From Seriola aureovittata (taxonomy: Eukaryota > Chordata > Actinopteri > Carangiformes > Carangidae): a stretch of 64,000 bases of DNA. A model generated the notes under the pieces. That model searched no databases, was not told where the DNA came from, and was given only the letters and a program-made list of their open reading frames with translations. The stretch is from contig NC_079386.1 of the NCBI RefSeq assembly GCF_021018895.1, forward strand, positions 18,266,052 through 18,330,051, given 5' to 3'. The position numbers were made by a program, and so were the translations under genes. This document shows positions 38,601 to 49,100 of the stretch, piece after piece (positions within the stretch are counted from its first letter, which is position 1; every line of letters starts with the position of its first letter).

Positions 38601-41290
38601 AAAAAGTCATAAAAAAGTCATAGTATAGCATGGCATAAAAAGTCATAAAAAAGTCATAGTATAGCATGGCATAAAAAGTCATAAAAAAGTCATAGTATAG
38701 CATGGCATAAAAAGTCATAAAAAAGTCATAGTATAGCATGGCATAAAAAGTCATAAAAAAGTCATAGTATAGCATGGCAAAAAAAGTCATAGTATAGCAT
38801 GGCAAAAAAAGTCATAGTGTAGCATGGCATAAAAAGTCATAAAAATGTCATAGTATAGCATGGCATAAAAAGTCATAGTATAGCATGGCATAAAAAGTCA
38901 TAGTATAGCATGGCAAAAAAAGTCATAAAAAAGTCATAGTATAGCATGGCATAAAAAATCATAAAAAAGTCATAGTATAGCATGGCATAAAAAGTCATAA
39001 AAAAGTCATAGTATAGCATGGCAAAAAAAGTCATGAAAAAGTCATAGTATAGTATGGCAAAAAAAGTCATAGTATAGCATGGCATAAAAAGTCATAAAAA
39101 AGTCATAGTATAGCATGGCAAAAAAAGTCATAAAAAAGTCATAGTATAGCATGGCAAAAAAAAGTCATAGTATAGCATGGCATAAAAAGTCATAGTATAG
39201 CATGGCAAAAAAAGTCATAGTATAGCATGGCAAAAAAAGTCATAGTATAGCATGGCATAAAAAGTCATAAAAAAGTCATAGTATAGCATGGCAAAAAAAG
39301 TCATAGTATAGCAAGGCATAAAAAATCATTAAAAAGTCATAGTATAGCATGGCATAAAAAGCAATAAAAAAGTAATAGTATAGCATGGCAAAAAAAGTCA
39401 TAGTATAGCATGGCATAAAAAGTCATAAAAAAGTCATAGTATAGCATGGCAAAAAAAGTCATAGTATAGCATGGCATAAAAAGTCATAAAAAAGTCATAG
39501 TATAGCATGGCATAAAAAGTCATAAAAAAGTCATAGTATAGCATGGCATAAAAAGTCATAAAAAAGTCATAGTATAGCATGGCATAAAAAGTCATAAAAA
39601 AGTCATAGTATAGCATGGCAAAAAAAGTCATAGTATAGCATGGCATAAAAAGCAATAAAAAAGTAATAGTATAGCATGGCAAAAAAAGTCATAGTATAGC
39701 ATGGCATAAAAAGTCATAAAAAAGTCATAGTATAGCATGGCATAAAAAGGCAAAAAAATGTCATAGTATAGCATGGCAAAAAAAGTCATAGTATAGCATG
39801 GCAAAAAAAGTCATAGTATAGCATGGCATAAAAAGTCATGAAAAAGTCATAGTATAGTATGGCAAAAAAAGTCATAGTATAGCATGGCAAAAAAAGTCAT
39901 AGTATAGCATGGCATAAAAAGTCATGAAAAAGTCATAGTATAGTATGGCAAAAAAAAGTCATAGTATAGCATGGCATAAAAAGTCATAGTATAGCATGGC
40001 ATAAAAAGTCATAAAAAAGTCATAGTATAGCATGGCAAAAAAAGTCATAGTATAGCATGGCAAAAAAAAGTCATAGTATAGCATGGCAAAAAAAGTCATA
40101 GTATAGCATGGCATAAAAAGCAATAAAAAAGTAATAGTATAGCATGGCAAAAAAAAGTCATAGTATAGCATGGCAAAAAAAGTCATAGTATAGCATGGCA
40201 TAAAAAGTCATAAAAAAGTCATAGTATAGCATGGCAAAAAAAGTCATAGTATAGCATGGCAAAAAAAGTCATAGTATAGCATGGCAAAAAAAGTCATAGT
40301 ATAGCATGGCATAAAAAGTCATGAAAAAGTCATAGTATAGTATGGCAAAAAAAGTCATAGTATAGCATGGCAAAAAAAGTCATAGTATAGCATGGCATAA
40401 AAAGTCATGAAAAAGTCATAGTATAGTATGGCAAAAAAAAGTCATAGTATAGCATGGCATAAAAAGTCATAAAAAAGTCATAGTATAGCTTGGCATAAAT
40501 AGTCATAAAAAAGTCATAGTATAGCATGGCATAAAAAGTCATAAAAAAAGTCATAGTATAGCACGGCATAAAAAGTCATACTATAGCATGGCATAAAAAG
40601 TCATAAAAAAGTCATAGTATAGCATGGCATAAAAAGTCATAAAAAAGTCAGTATAGCATGGCATAAAAAGTCATAAAAAAGTCATAGTATAGCATGGCAT
40701 AAAAAGTCATAAAAAAGTCATAGTATAGCATGGCATAAAAAGTCATAAAAAAGTCATAGTATAGCATGGCAAAAAAAAGTCAGAATAGCATGGCAAAAAA
40801 AGTCATAGTATAGCATGGCATAAAAAGTCATAAAAAAGTCATAGTATAACATGGCATAAAAAGTCATAAAAAAGTTATAGTATAGCATGGCAAAAAAAAG
40901 TCATAGTATAGCATGGCATAAAAAGTCATAGTATAGCATGGCAAAAAAAAGTCATGTATAGCATGGCAAAAAAAGTCATAAAAAAGTCATAGTATAGCAT
41001 GGCATAAAAAGTCATAGTATAGCATGGCAAAAAAAAGTCATGTATAGCATGGCAAAAAAATAGTCATAAAAAAGTCATAGTATAGTATGGCATAAAAAGT
41101 CATTGTATAGTAAGGTATAAAAAGTCATAAATAGTTATAGCATAGAAAAAGCATAAAAAGTCATAGTATAACGAGGAATAAAATGTCATAAAAAGTCATA
41201 GTATAGTAACGCATAAAAAGTCATAGTGTAGTAAGGCATAAAAACGTCATAGTACAGCTTGGCATAAAATGTCAAAAAAACATCATAGTC
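23700..41290. repeat. 17.5-kb AT-rich minisatellite of 25- and 36-bp units
   Basis: The basic unit is gtcatagtatagcatggc followed by either aaaaaaa or ataaaaa (25 bp). The second form is often extended by an 11-mer, gtcataaaaaa, to give a 36-bp unit. The two lengths alternate in irregular runs. The core (about 25560-40480) is nearly uniform, while both edges (about 23700-25560 and 40480-41290) are strongly diverged, with gtaagg and similar variants replacing gcatgg. The plus strand is A-rich and the minus strand T-rich throughout. The array lies between the 3' ends of fgb and the alpha-like gene. On the minus strand, runs of 36-bp units stay open as a 12-residue repeat, but no gene is supported. 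Its length may be an assembly estimate. Confidence 0.97.
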
Positions 41291-42006
41291 TTGCTTAGTC
41301 TTGAGCTCTGGAGCTCGCGATGGTGTTGTGTGTCAATAAAATAAATTATTAACTTTAACACAATGAAATTGTCAGTTGTAAGGTTTTGGATGCATCAATT
41401 TTCATTTATTAACCTGGTGATAAGAAAATATTTCATTCCAGTAGTCACAACCAAATGGGATTAGAATTTACACAAGTAACAGAATTGTGCAAAATTGTGT
41501 GCAACAATTGCCCGATCTACACAATGCGTGAAGAAAAGCCTGCAGTTGGTTGGATATACAGAAATTACTGTATAATGTGCTGAAAGGTATTTTTAAGTGC
41601 CTTATTATGGGAGACACAAATAAATAACAGAGGAATAATGAGGAGTGTGTTTTAGTATTCAAAAGTGTGTAGCTATTGAACAGAGGTAATAAGAGCCTTT
41701 ACCAACATGCAGGAAAGTACATGGTTACTATGTTAAATCTAACATTATGTTCACATCACCAAAAAGTCATTAAAACACTGGAACAATGGTGTTTGAGGTT
41801 TGTTTCTTACATAAACAGTCAACATTTCATATTTTACCTTGAAAACATTACAGTACTAGTTTCCAGTACAGCAAAAAAACAGAAGATATTGAAATGTGTT
41901 GCATAGCGTAAAGAGTAAAGTGTTATACATTGTGAAATTGCCAAGTTTCAAAGTGCCAATCTTCTCTTACTTCCTCTGTAAACTGTCAACCCCTAGTCAA
42001 ATCGTT
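41291..42006. other. Gap between array and alpha-like gene, probable 3' UTR
   Basis: Unique, AT-rich DNA. It probably holds the 3' UTR of the minus-strand alpha-like gene: an AATAAA hexamer on that strand lies at 41405-41410. No open frame here looks like a conserved protein. Confidence 0.4.
41405..41410 (-). terminator. Candidate polyadenylation signal of alpha-like gene
   Basis: TTTATT on the plus strand reads AATAAA in the gene direction, about 600 bp after the stop codon and about 115 bp before the minisatellite. Confidence 0.35.
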
Positions 42007-43961
42007 TCATTCCAGATCTACGTAATTATCTACGTCCACATCTGCAGAGTCCTCCAGCAGTTCCTCCAGAACTAGCTGATTCTGTCCAATGTCCTCAAAC
42101 TGGGTCAACAGCTCTCGCTGGACTGTTGGGATGGTCTTATATTCAGCAGATGGTGCCGGGCCTACATCTACAGGCTGCAGCGTGACACGGGGGATGTCTT
42201 TAGGATGCGTAGTACCCTTGCTTCTCTGGTTGAGATTGTTATTTATCTTGTCCATGTCAATTTGAAGCATCTCATAACTGGGATGATTGACAGTGAATGG
42301 TAGCGCTGACCGGCAGGACCCATGGCAGGCTCGCAGCTTCATGTCAATGTCCACCTGGTAACATAAGCAATATCGTGAGGACTGGTAATGCCACAACAAA
42401 TATAACAAAAATACAAACTATCCGTAAAGAATCAGGAACCCCAAAACAAAATAGTACAAAGAACTGCAATGTACCAGCTAAGATATGAAGCAGTTTTACT
42501 GAATAACCAGTAGAGAAGTAAACCAGAGCCAAGAATTGATGTGTTTCTTTAAATGCTTCTATAGCTTCTTATTTTTGACTTGTTGAATTTGTGGTATTTG
42601 ACAAATTAGCTGAATATCTTTCACACAAGGATCAGGATCAAACCTTATTTAGATTCAGGAAGATTTTAGATAAATAATGATTACATTTGAGGACAAAATT
42701 ACAGTCAGGCAGGAAGGGAATATAAAGCTTGATGTCATCAGCATAAACATTGACCCTTATGTTAAATTCTGTTCATGGTGAATGTTGCCAAGCATGTACA
42801 AGAAAAAAGCAGTGTTCATGTTTGTTTTTCGTTTTGCTTCAATGAAAGGATTAACAAAACCATTTAAACAATTGCAATAACAATGATGCCAACATTATTC
42901 TCAAAACAATGCATCAGAATATTGTCATATGTGATGTCAAACAGTGCATGGATTGAGCAATAAATCTTTCTTTGTATCTCATTTGTGAAACCTTGTTTAA
43001 GTCCTCTTACGCTCCGGTTTGGATTTTGATCATTTTCAATACCTATGTCATGATGATGATAAAATGAGGGCACTTATATTTACTTACTGCATTTAATTGA
43101 AACAACTTCCTAATATGCCTCACCTCAGCTCGATACAAGTCATCAATCTGTTCCTGGATGTTGCCGTGCAGCTCCTTAAGTCGCTGCGACAGACTGGACG
43201 ATCGTTTCCGTAGCGAGGTGAGATTCCCGGCCAATCCTTCTGCGCGTTCCACAAACTTCAGCTCTGACACTTGAGACAAAATACGGCATTATTTAGTCGG
43301 TGTTAGTTTAGTAAGTCTGTCTTTATTTTGTCCAAAACACCGAAAACAAACACAGTCAGTGAGTCTTACTGTATCTGTTGACTATGACTCTCCGGTTGGA
43401 GTTGTAGATGTGTGTCATCACTGTCATGGACTTGTCAGCTGCATCTTCATATATCTTTGCCGTCTTACACACCTTCCACAGTTTTCCCTCCACTTCGCTC
43501 TCCATCTGCGAGATCAGACCTTGGAGTCTGCAGCCAGAGGGGCATTTCGAAACCTATGGAGGACACCAGGTGATCAGATGTTCCTGAGAGGCTGTTACCA
43601 CAGTTGGAGAACAATCTGCATTTGCAGAGATATCGTATTAAATAATATATGTATTAAATGTTTGCCATTTGTGATAAGTTGGTCCCAGCTGTTGAAAAGC
43701 ACACAGAAATGTAATGAATGGGAAAACTGAAAACTCCATATTGTAGGTTGAAAATGTCCCTTACACATATTCTAAAATTACTTTCCTAACCTGAGGGAAC
43801 AGGATTATAAGCTAATCAATAGCTGCTGATAATATTTCTTACCCAGTCATCATCTGAACACAGAGGGACGTCTGATTTCGCTCGACACTGCTTTCTGTGT
43901 GTCCGGGTGTGACTGAGGGACTGTCGGCCATCCTGATGTTGCTGCTTCAGCCTCACACACA
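42007..43961 (-). CDS. Fibrinogen alpha-like short chain (partial, 5' exon not found)
   Basis: Four exons join in phase: 43843-43961, 43370-43553, 43124-43269 and 42007-42354, encoding 264 residues plus a split first codon. The exons of 184 and 146 bp have exactly the lengths of the matching fga exons in this window. Recognisable alpha-chain landmarks are LCSDDDW (human has CSDEDW), KCPSGCRLQGLI (first disulfide ring), a coiled coil, and VDIDMKLRACHGSC (second ring). The chain then continues about 100 residues and stops after an acidic tail. There is no alpha-C region, no fibrinogen-related domain, and no GPR-type knob in the N-terminal exon. A signal-peptide exon should lie above 43961, but I could not identify it. 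The gene may be a paralogue with a changed role, or a decaying copy, though every frame seen is intact. Confidence 0.8.
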
Positions 43962-43974
43962 CTGCAGAGAAAAA

Positions 43975-45130
43975 ACAAAACAAGTCAGTTCACCTTCAAC
44001 CGACCTCTACACAAACATGAAATGGGATTTTTGTGCACATATTTGTTTTGTGTCGTTGGACTTTAATCTTCTTTTATTTATTTTTTTGTAAAAGTTGACA
44101 TAGACTTTAAAAGCGTTACACCATTACTGACAAACCATTTTTAAAAAACTTGCTTTCATCAGAGTTTGATGCATCTTTCCTTTGGTTTTGATTTCTTTTC
44201 ATTATTTGTTATTTAATGACACATTACATAAGGGACATTGTCACTTTAAGTTGGTTAATTTACCTGAATAAAACCCACCATTTATTACAGTGTACCATAA
44301 ATATTTTTGCAATATCTGTCAGAATAATACAAATACTGCATTTGGTGCAACAGTGAAAATAATAAAAAACATAAATGTGGAAAATGTGTCTTAACATAAT
44401 GTAAATGATTCTACAGTGACAGACAAACATGTACACAAGAGTCTTATGATAACTCACAGTTAATGGTCATTAAATGTTTTTATTTTTATGTGATGTTTTT
44501 TTACTTCTTCACAGGAAGATTTCAGTCACTGGTTGAACCACATTGTTAAATTCCCTAAGAGTAAATACAAATCAAATTGTAATACTGTCCTAATTTATAA
44601 TTTACTTTTCAGAAAGTAACAGGTATTTGGTAAATATATGTGACACAGCATACAGTAGAATTTATGTAGCAACATAATGTAAACCTTTAGCTATAATTGG
44701 CTTAAAGGGTCAAACTTTACCTTTATTTTATTATTATCTAAATTATTTAAAACTGTATATGTAATTATTTTTAGAGCAGATGATTTAAACTGTTTCACAA
44801 CAAAAAATAAACACGGGACAAAATACATTGTCATTTGAAGCCCTGTAACTACACACAGGTGATCTCTCTTTTAATTAGGTACCTTTGCAGTGTCTATTTT
44901 TTTTTTTTTACATTAATTATTTTTTCACTGTTGTAAAACAATAAATGAGACCTTCCACACACTTGTAGGCACAGGTTTTAAGATAATTTACATTTTTCCT
45001 AAGTTTTTTTTGTATCCCAATGGATTACTACTTTACAACAAAATGAAAAAACAAAACACATTATCTGTGTTTTTGTGATTTGTAATGTTGGCTGAAATAA
45101 CGCCACAAGCCACTGAAGCTGAAGTGAACA
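43975..45130. other. Gap upstream of alpha-like gene
   Basis: AT-rich sequence between the alpha-like gene and the 3' end of fga. It should contain the missing first exon of the alpha-like gene. One candidate, ATG ACC ATT AAC T before GTGAGT at about 44457-44470, has the right phase but encodes no signal peptide, so it is not accepted. Confidence 0.4.
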
Positions 45131-45137
45131 TTGAATC

Positions 45138-45143
45138 TTTATT
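45138..45143 (-). terminator. Candidate polyadenylation signal of fga alpha-E transcript
   Basis: AATAAA on the minus strand about 330 bp beyond the alpha-E stop codon. Confidence 0.55.
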
Positions 45144-45474
45144 GATCGAGCAGAGTTCAACAAAAAAAAAAAGGGGAGAACATCAGGTTATTCCAAGAAC
45201 ACTGGTTTGGTAATCCTAACACACAGGTCAATGCCGTTTACACAAATATACACCAACACTGTTTGACTTGATTTTGAAATCCCAGAATGATTTACAGTGT
45301 CTGAAACCCCCTTTGCTTTTTGTCCTCAAATATTTATTTACCCTCTTTACCGTTACCTCTCCTGGTTTGCATCCTTTGCTTTCATATTTTGCGACCATAT
45401 TCTAAATGCGTATAAAAGTGTATATTCGGTGTTATTCGACGAGTTTCCTTTACGTTCCCCTGCTCCGTATCCCA

Positions 45475-46184
45475 TTAAAAAGTATTTGGTCGGATAAACA
45501 TCCTAACAGTTTTGAGGCTGTAATTGGCCGGTTTGAACGTCACCCAGACAACTCCATTTTCAATCTCATACGGTGTGTTTTTCTCCGGGTCGTAGGAGCC
45601 TTTGTAATAAATCCCATTTAAGTTAGCTGACTGGCAGTTGTTGTACCACCACCCGCCCCCGTACATCTCTGCGCAATTCTCCTCCCACTTATCGTTGTCT
45701 TTGTCAAAGGTGCTGAATTTCATACCGTTGTGGGACAAAAAAGACGCCATGTCAGACTTAGGCATCACCAGAGCGTCGCCGGCATCGCCAATGTACCCGG
45801 ACACATGCAGCGCGTAGCCCTCCTCCTCGGAACCAACCCTGATTGTGTACTCAGCACTTGCTACACCTCCTTCCCAATCCTCAAGCTCTACCTTCAGCAT
45901 GATGTCACTCTGATTAGTCAACAGGTGGAGATTCTGGTTGCCTAGCCAAAAGTCCCCCTTGCCCTGCGCGTTAACTGAGCCGAACCCATTGCGGTATTCG
46001 GCCCAGGTGCGGTTGAAGCTGAGCGCGCCACTCTCTCTCTGCTGGACTAATAACCACCCGCCCATTAGCCCCTCCTGCTGGCAGTAAACCTCCACTACCC
46101 TCTTGGAATCGGTGCCGCCGGGTTTGATCTTAAACAGTCCATTCGTTTCCCCTTTGAGGTGGTTCTGGTGGGCTTCAACACAAT
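45475..46184 (-). CDS. fga: Alternative last exon of fga (alpha-E globular domain)
   Basis: This exon encodes 235 residues forming a complete fibrinogen-related domain. It opens with D-CVEAHQNH and includes GGWLLVQQRESG, FWLGNQNLHLLT, FSTFDKDNDKWEENCAE, GGGWWYNNCQ and a C-terminal RMFIRP. The acceptor CTGTTCGCAG|AT is in phase 1. It matches the donor AAAG|GTACCG that lies inside the preceding exon at 46821, 26 bp before the alpha stop codon. Splicing there replaces the short alpha tail with this domain, the same arrangement as mammalian alpha-E (fibrinogen-420). Confidence 0.92.
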
Positions 46185-49100
46185 CTGCGAACAGAGAGGG
46201 GCACACCGCAGACCGCGAGTTAGCTTGGACCGGCTGGTTCTTTGGTTGGGCTAGCTGAAACTCACTGCAGTGGTAAAACCGAAATTTTTCCGACAAAATG
46301 ATTAACATCTGCTCTTTCTCTAATCTGTTTTTGTCAGTCTCCAGCATTTTCCGTTTTTTGTTACAAACAAGGCCAAAGCTACTAATGAGGACACTGAAGT
46401 CAGGTCCTCTGATATTTCTGGGAATTTGGGGGGTTAACGAGATAAAGAAAACTTTACTTTGGTTAAAAGAACCCATTAAATGTTTTTTTAATCAACCAAA
46501 AATCCTCAAGAGTCTGGACATACAGATAAAACAGAAGATGTCTGTCTATCTGCATACAAAAACCCTTTTGTCTTCAGTTCCCACACAGTTTGTCTGATTA
46601 CACATTGAGCAAAAACATCGCAATAATTGTAGATCTTAACCATTAAACACATCGCACTGACTATGAATGTAAAAATCTTTATGCTCTAGCCACAAACAAT
46701 AAATACTGTGTTCACCTCATACTTTTAGCATTAGGGCTGACTAGCAAGCTAGCTGATGCTTAAGCATGCTGTCTAAATGAAGAGCTTGTAGATTTTACTC
46801 CCGGTCTGATGTTTCGGTACCTTTTCCTACATAATCGGCCTGCCGCTCGAAGCGTGTGCTCTTCACACTCCGGGCGTGGAAATCAGGAATGTCGTCCTCT
46901 GCAGCGGCTGTGTGGAATGGACCGAGGTCGAACCCAAAACCAGCGCCAAATGGATCCCCGAATCCTCCTTTGGAAACTCCCGTGATGCTTCCCTTGGTGC
47001 CGCCAGTGTGGACCGTCTTGCTGGTCAAAGTTGAAGAGGAGGAAGAGGAGGTGGAGGAGGAGGAGGATGCGTGGCCAAGGCTAGGGAAGAGGGAGCTCAT
47101 CCCTCCCCTGCTGTTGTCTGCCATAGCCTGGCACTCGGGGCCTCCCTCCATCACTTCCTCCGTCCGCTCCACTGGCCCTTCCTTTGTGTGGACAATGACT
47201 CTTCTGGTGCTTTTGGTGCAGGTGAGGGTTTTGGAGGACACGTGGTGTGTACTGGGCTGGCCGAAGCCATCAAATCCTCCGCTAAACAAATCACCATCGC
47301 CGCGTCCTCCAAGCTCAGTGATGGATTTTGATGACGTGGAGGAGGAAGTGGAAGAGGAGGAGGAACCACCAAAGGCGGATGATGATGTTGAAGATGTAGC
47401 TGCAGAATAGGAAGTACCTGGGTCCTTGGAGATGGTTGCTGGGGATGTCACAGATCCTTCCTGCTCCAGGATCAGCTGGACGGTCTCCACCTGAGAAACA
47501 CGAAAAACTTTAGTATTAGTTTGCGTGGCTCTAGAAAAGGTGGAATAATTAAGGAAATAAAAAGAAGTGATGACGTCTTCGTCAGTCCTTGCCCCAGGAT
47601 ACCTTGCATGAATTACGGGTGCATTTCCCGCTCATTCCTTTGTCTGAGTTCACACTGTATTGGTTTATGCTGTTCTTAGAGGTTCTTCTAACGTGATCGT
47701 ACTTCTGCCCTCTACAACTGAGGTACAGGAGGACGACCCGGAGAAGTGGCCTGGATAGCAGTAACAAACTAGAGTTTGAGGCCCTGGCTTGGCTGTGTGT
47801 CTGCTTTAAGGTAGACATGGTTCGTTCCCACGTTCTTTAACATGAAACATGTCCAGCTTTATGACTCTGGAAGTATTAATAAGCCTTCAAGCTTTTCAAA
47901 TTGTTCCTAAAACATCTTTAGAAAAGGAAAACACAGTCAACTCCTACAGATGTCAGACTGGAAGTCACACCCATAACGTACAATATATCCGATATCGCAA
48001 AATAAAGAAGCTTGTAATCCCGAGATAGCGGGATAAAGAAAATATTTGCGAGTATGGCCTTTCTTGGCTTCCGTATAAACACATAAGTGATTTGTATGAA
48101 TTAAAAACAATAAAGGAAATTGATTAATTAAGTAATCAGTAAAAAATTATAAAATATGTGAATTAAAACTTTCAGAAAATAAGACAAGCTGACAATAAAA
48201 CCAGACTATTAGGAAGCGCAGCTAAAAAGTCAAGTCAGAGAGACACTGAGGTGCAGGAATATGTTTGGCCTTAAAAACATGTGAACAGTGTGAAAACATT
48301 GGGCTCATCCTTAAACAATGACCGACCTTCACTTGGGAAAATTCATGAATGCTGTCGAAACGTGAACGTGTTGCTCACCTCAGGGAACACGTCTTCTCTC
48401 TTCTGCGCTGCCACAGAGCCGTGGCTGGACTTGTAGATGCTGTCCACGATGGCTTCCTTTAGCGGGCGGCTCTTCATCACGTACAGCGTCCCCACGGACT
48501 CGATGCGCTGAGGTGAGTGGGAGTCCAGCTGGCTGACCTGGGAAATGGACGGAAAGAGGAAGTGGATGGAGTGGCTTCTTACAAAATAATTCAAAACCTT
48601 CAGTAAGGATCAGGAGCTGGTGTAACAAAAAGATTTCTTAAATCTGGACTCTGACTCCTGGTTCCTCCAGTGCGGTGGAACCACAGCGTTAGGTCTTTAC
48701 CTGTTTCTCCAATGTCACGTAGCTCTCCTGGTCCACCTGGTACTCGGTGTAAGTGCTGCAGGATCCTTTGCAGGAACGGAGCTTAATGTCGATGTCCACC
48801 TGACGGAGGAGACACAGAGTCAGACATGTGCTTCCTGTGTGTTTACACTCAGGAGTAAACCAAATCACAGCGAGACGAGGTGGAAGCTAGTTGGTGATAT
48901 AGCAATGGCTAACTTTAGCTAAAGCTAATTATATTTAAATGTAATATAAATAAATTCGGTTTATTTCACATGTGAGTGTAATAAAATGCTATGATGATGG
49001 ACCATAAAAAACCCAGCTAAACCCCTGCTAAAGCTAAGCTAACTAGCTGAGCAGATCAACAGTAAAAAACTACTATTAAATTACATATTAAATGCATTAA

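Noticed and set aside
23700..41290. CRISPR array or protein-coding repeat gene
   Set aside because: There are no unique spacers between repeats, the genome is eukaryotic, and the open frames exist only because 36 is divisible by three. They break wherever a 25-bp unit intervenes.
44457..44470. Short ATG exon as start of the alpha-like gene
   Set aside because: The donor and phase fit, but it encodes only four residues and no signal peptide, so it cannot be supported as the true first exon.
46856..47410. Plus-strand open frame of 184 codons
   Set aside because: It is antisense to the serine-rich alpha-C exon of fga. Its Glu-rich low-complexity sequence is the complement of serine codons.
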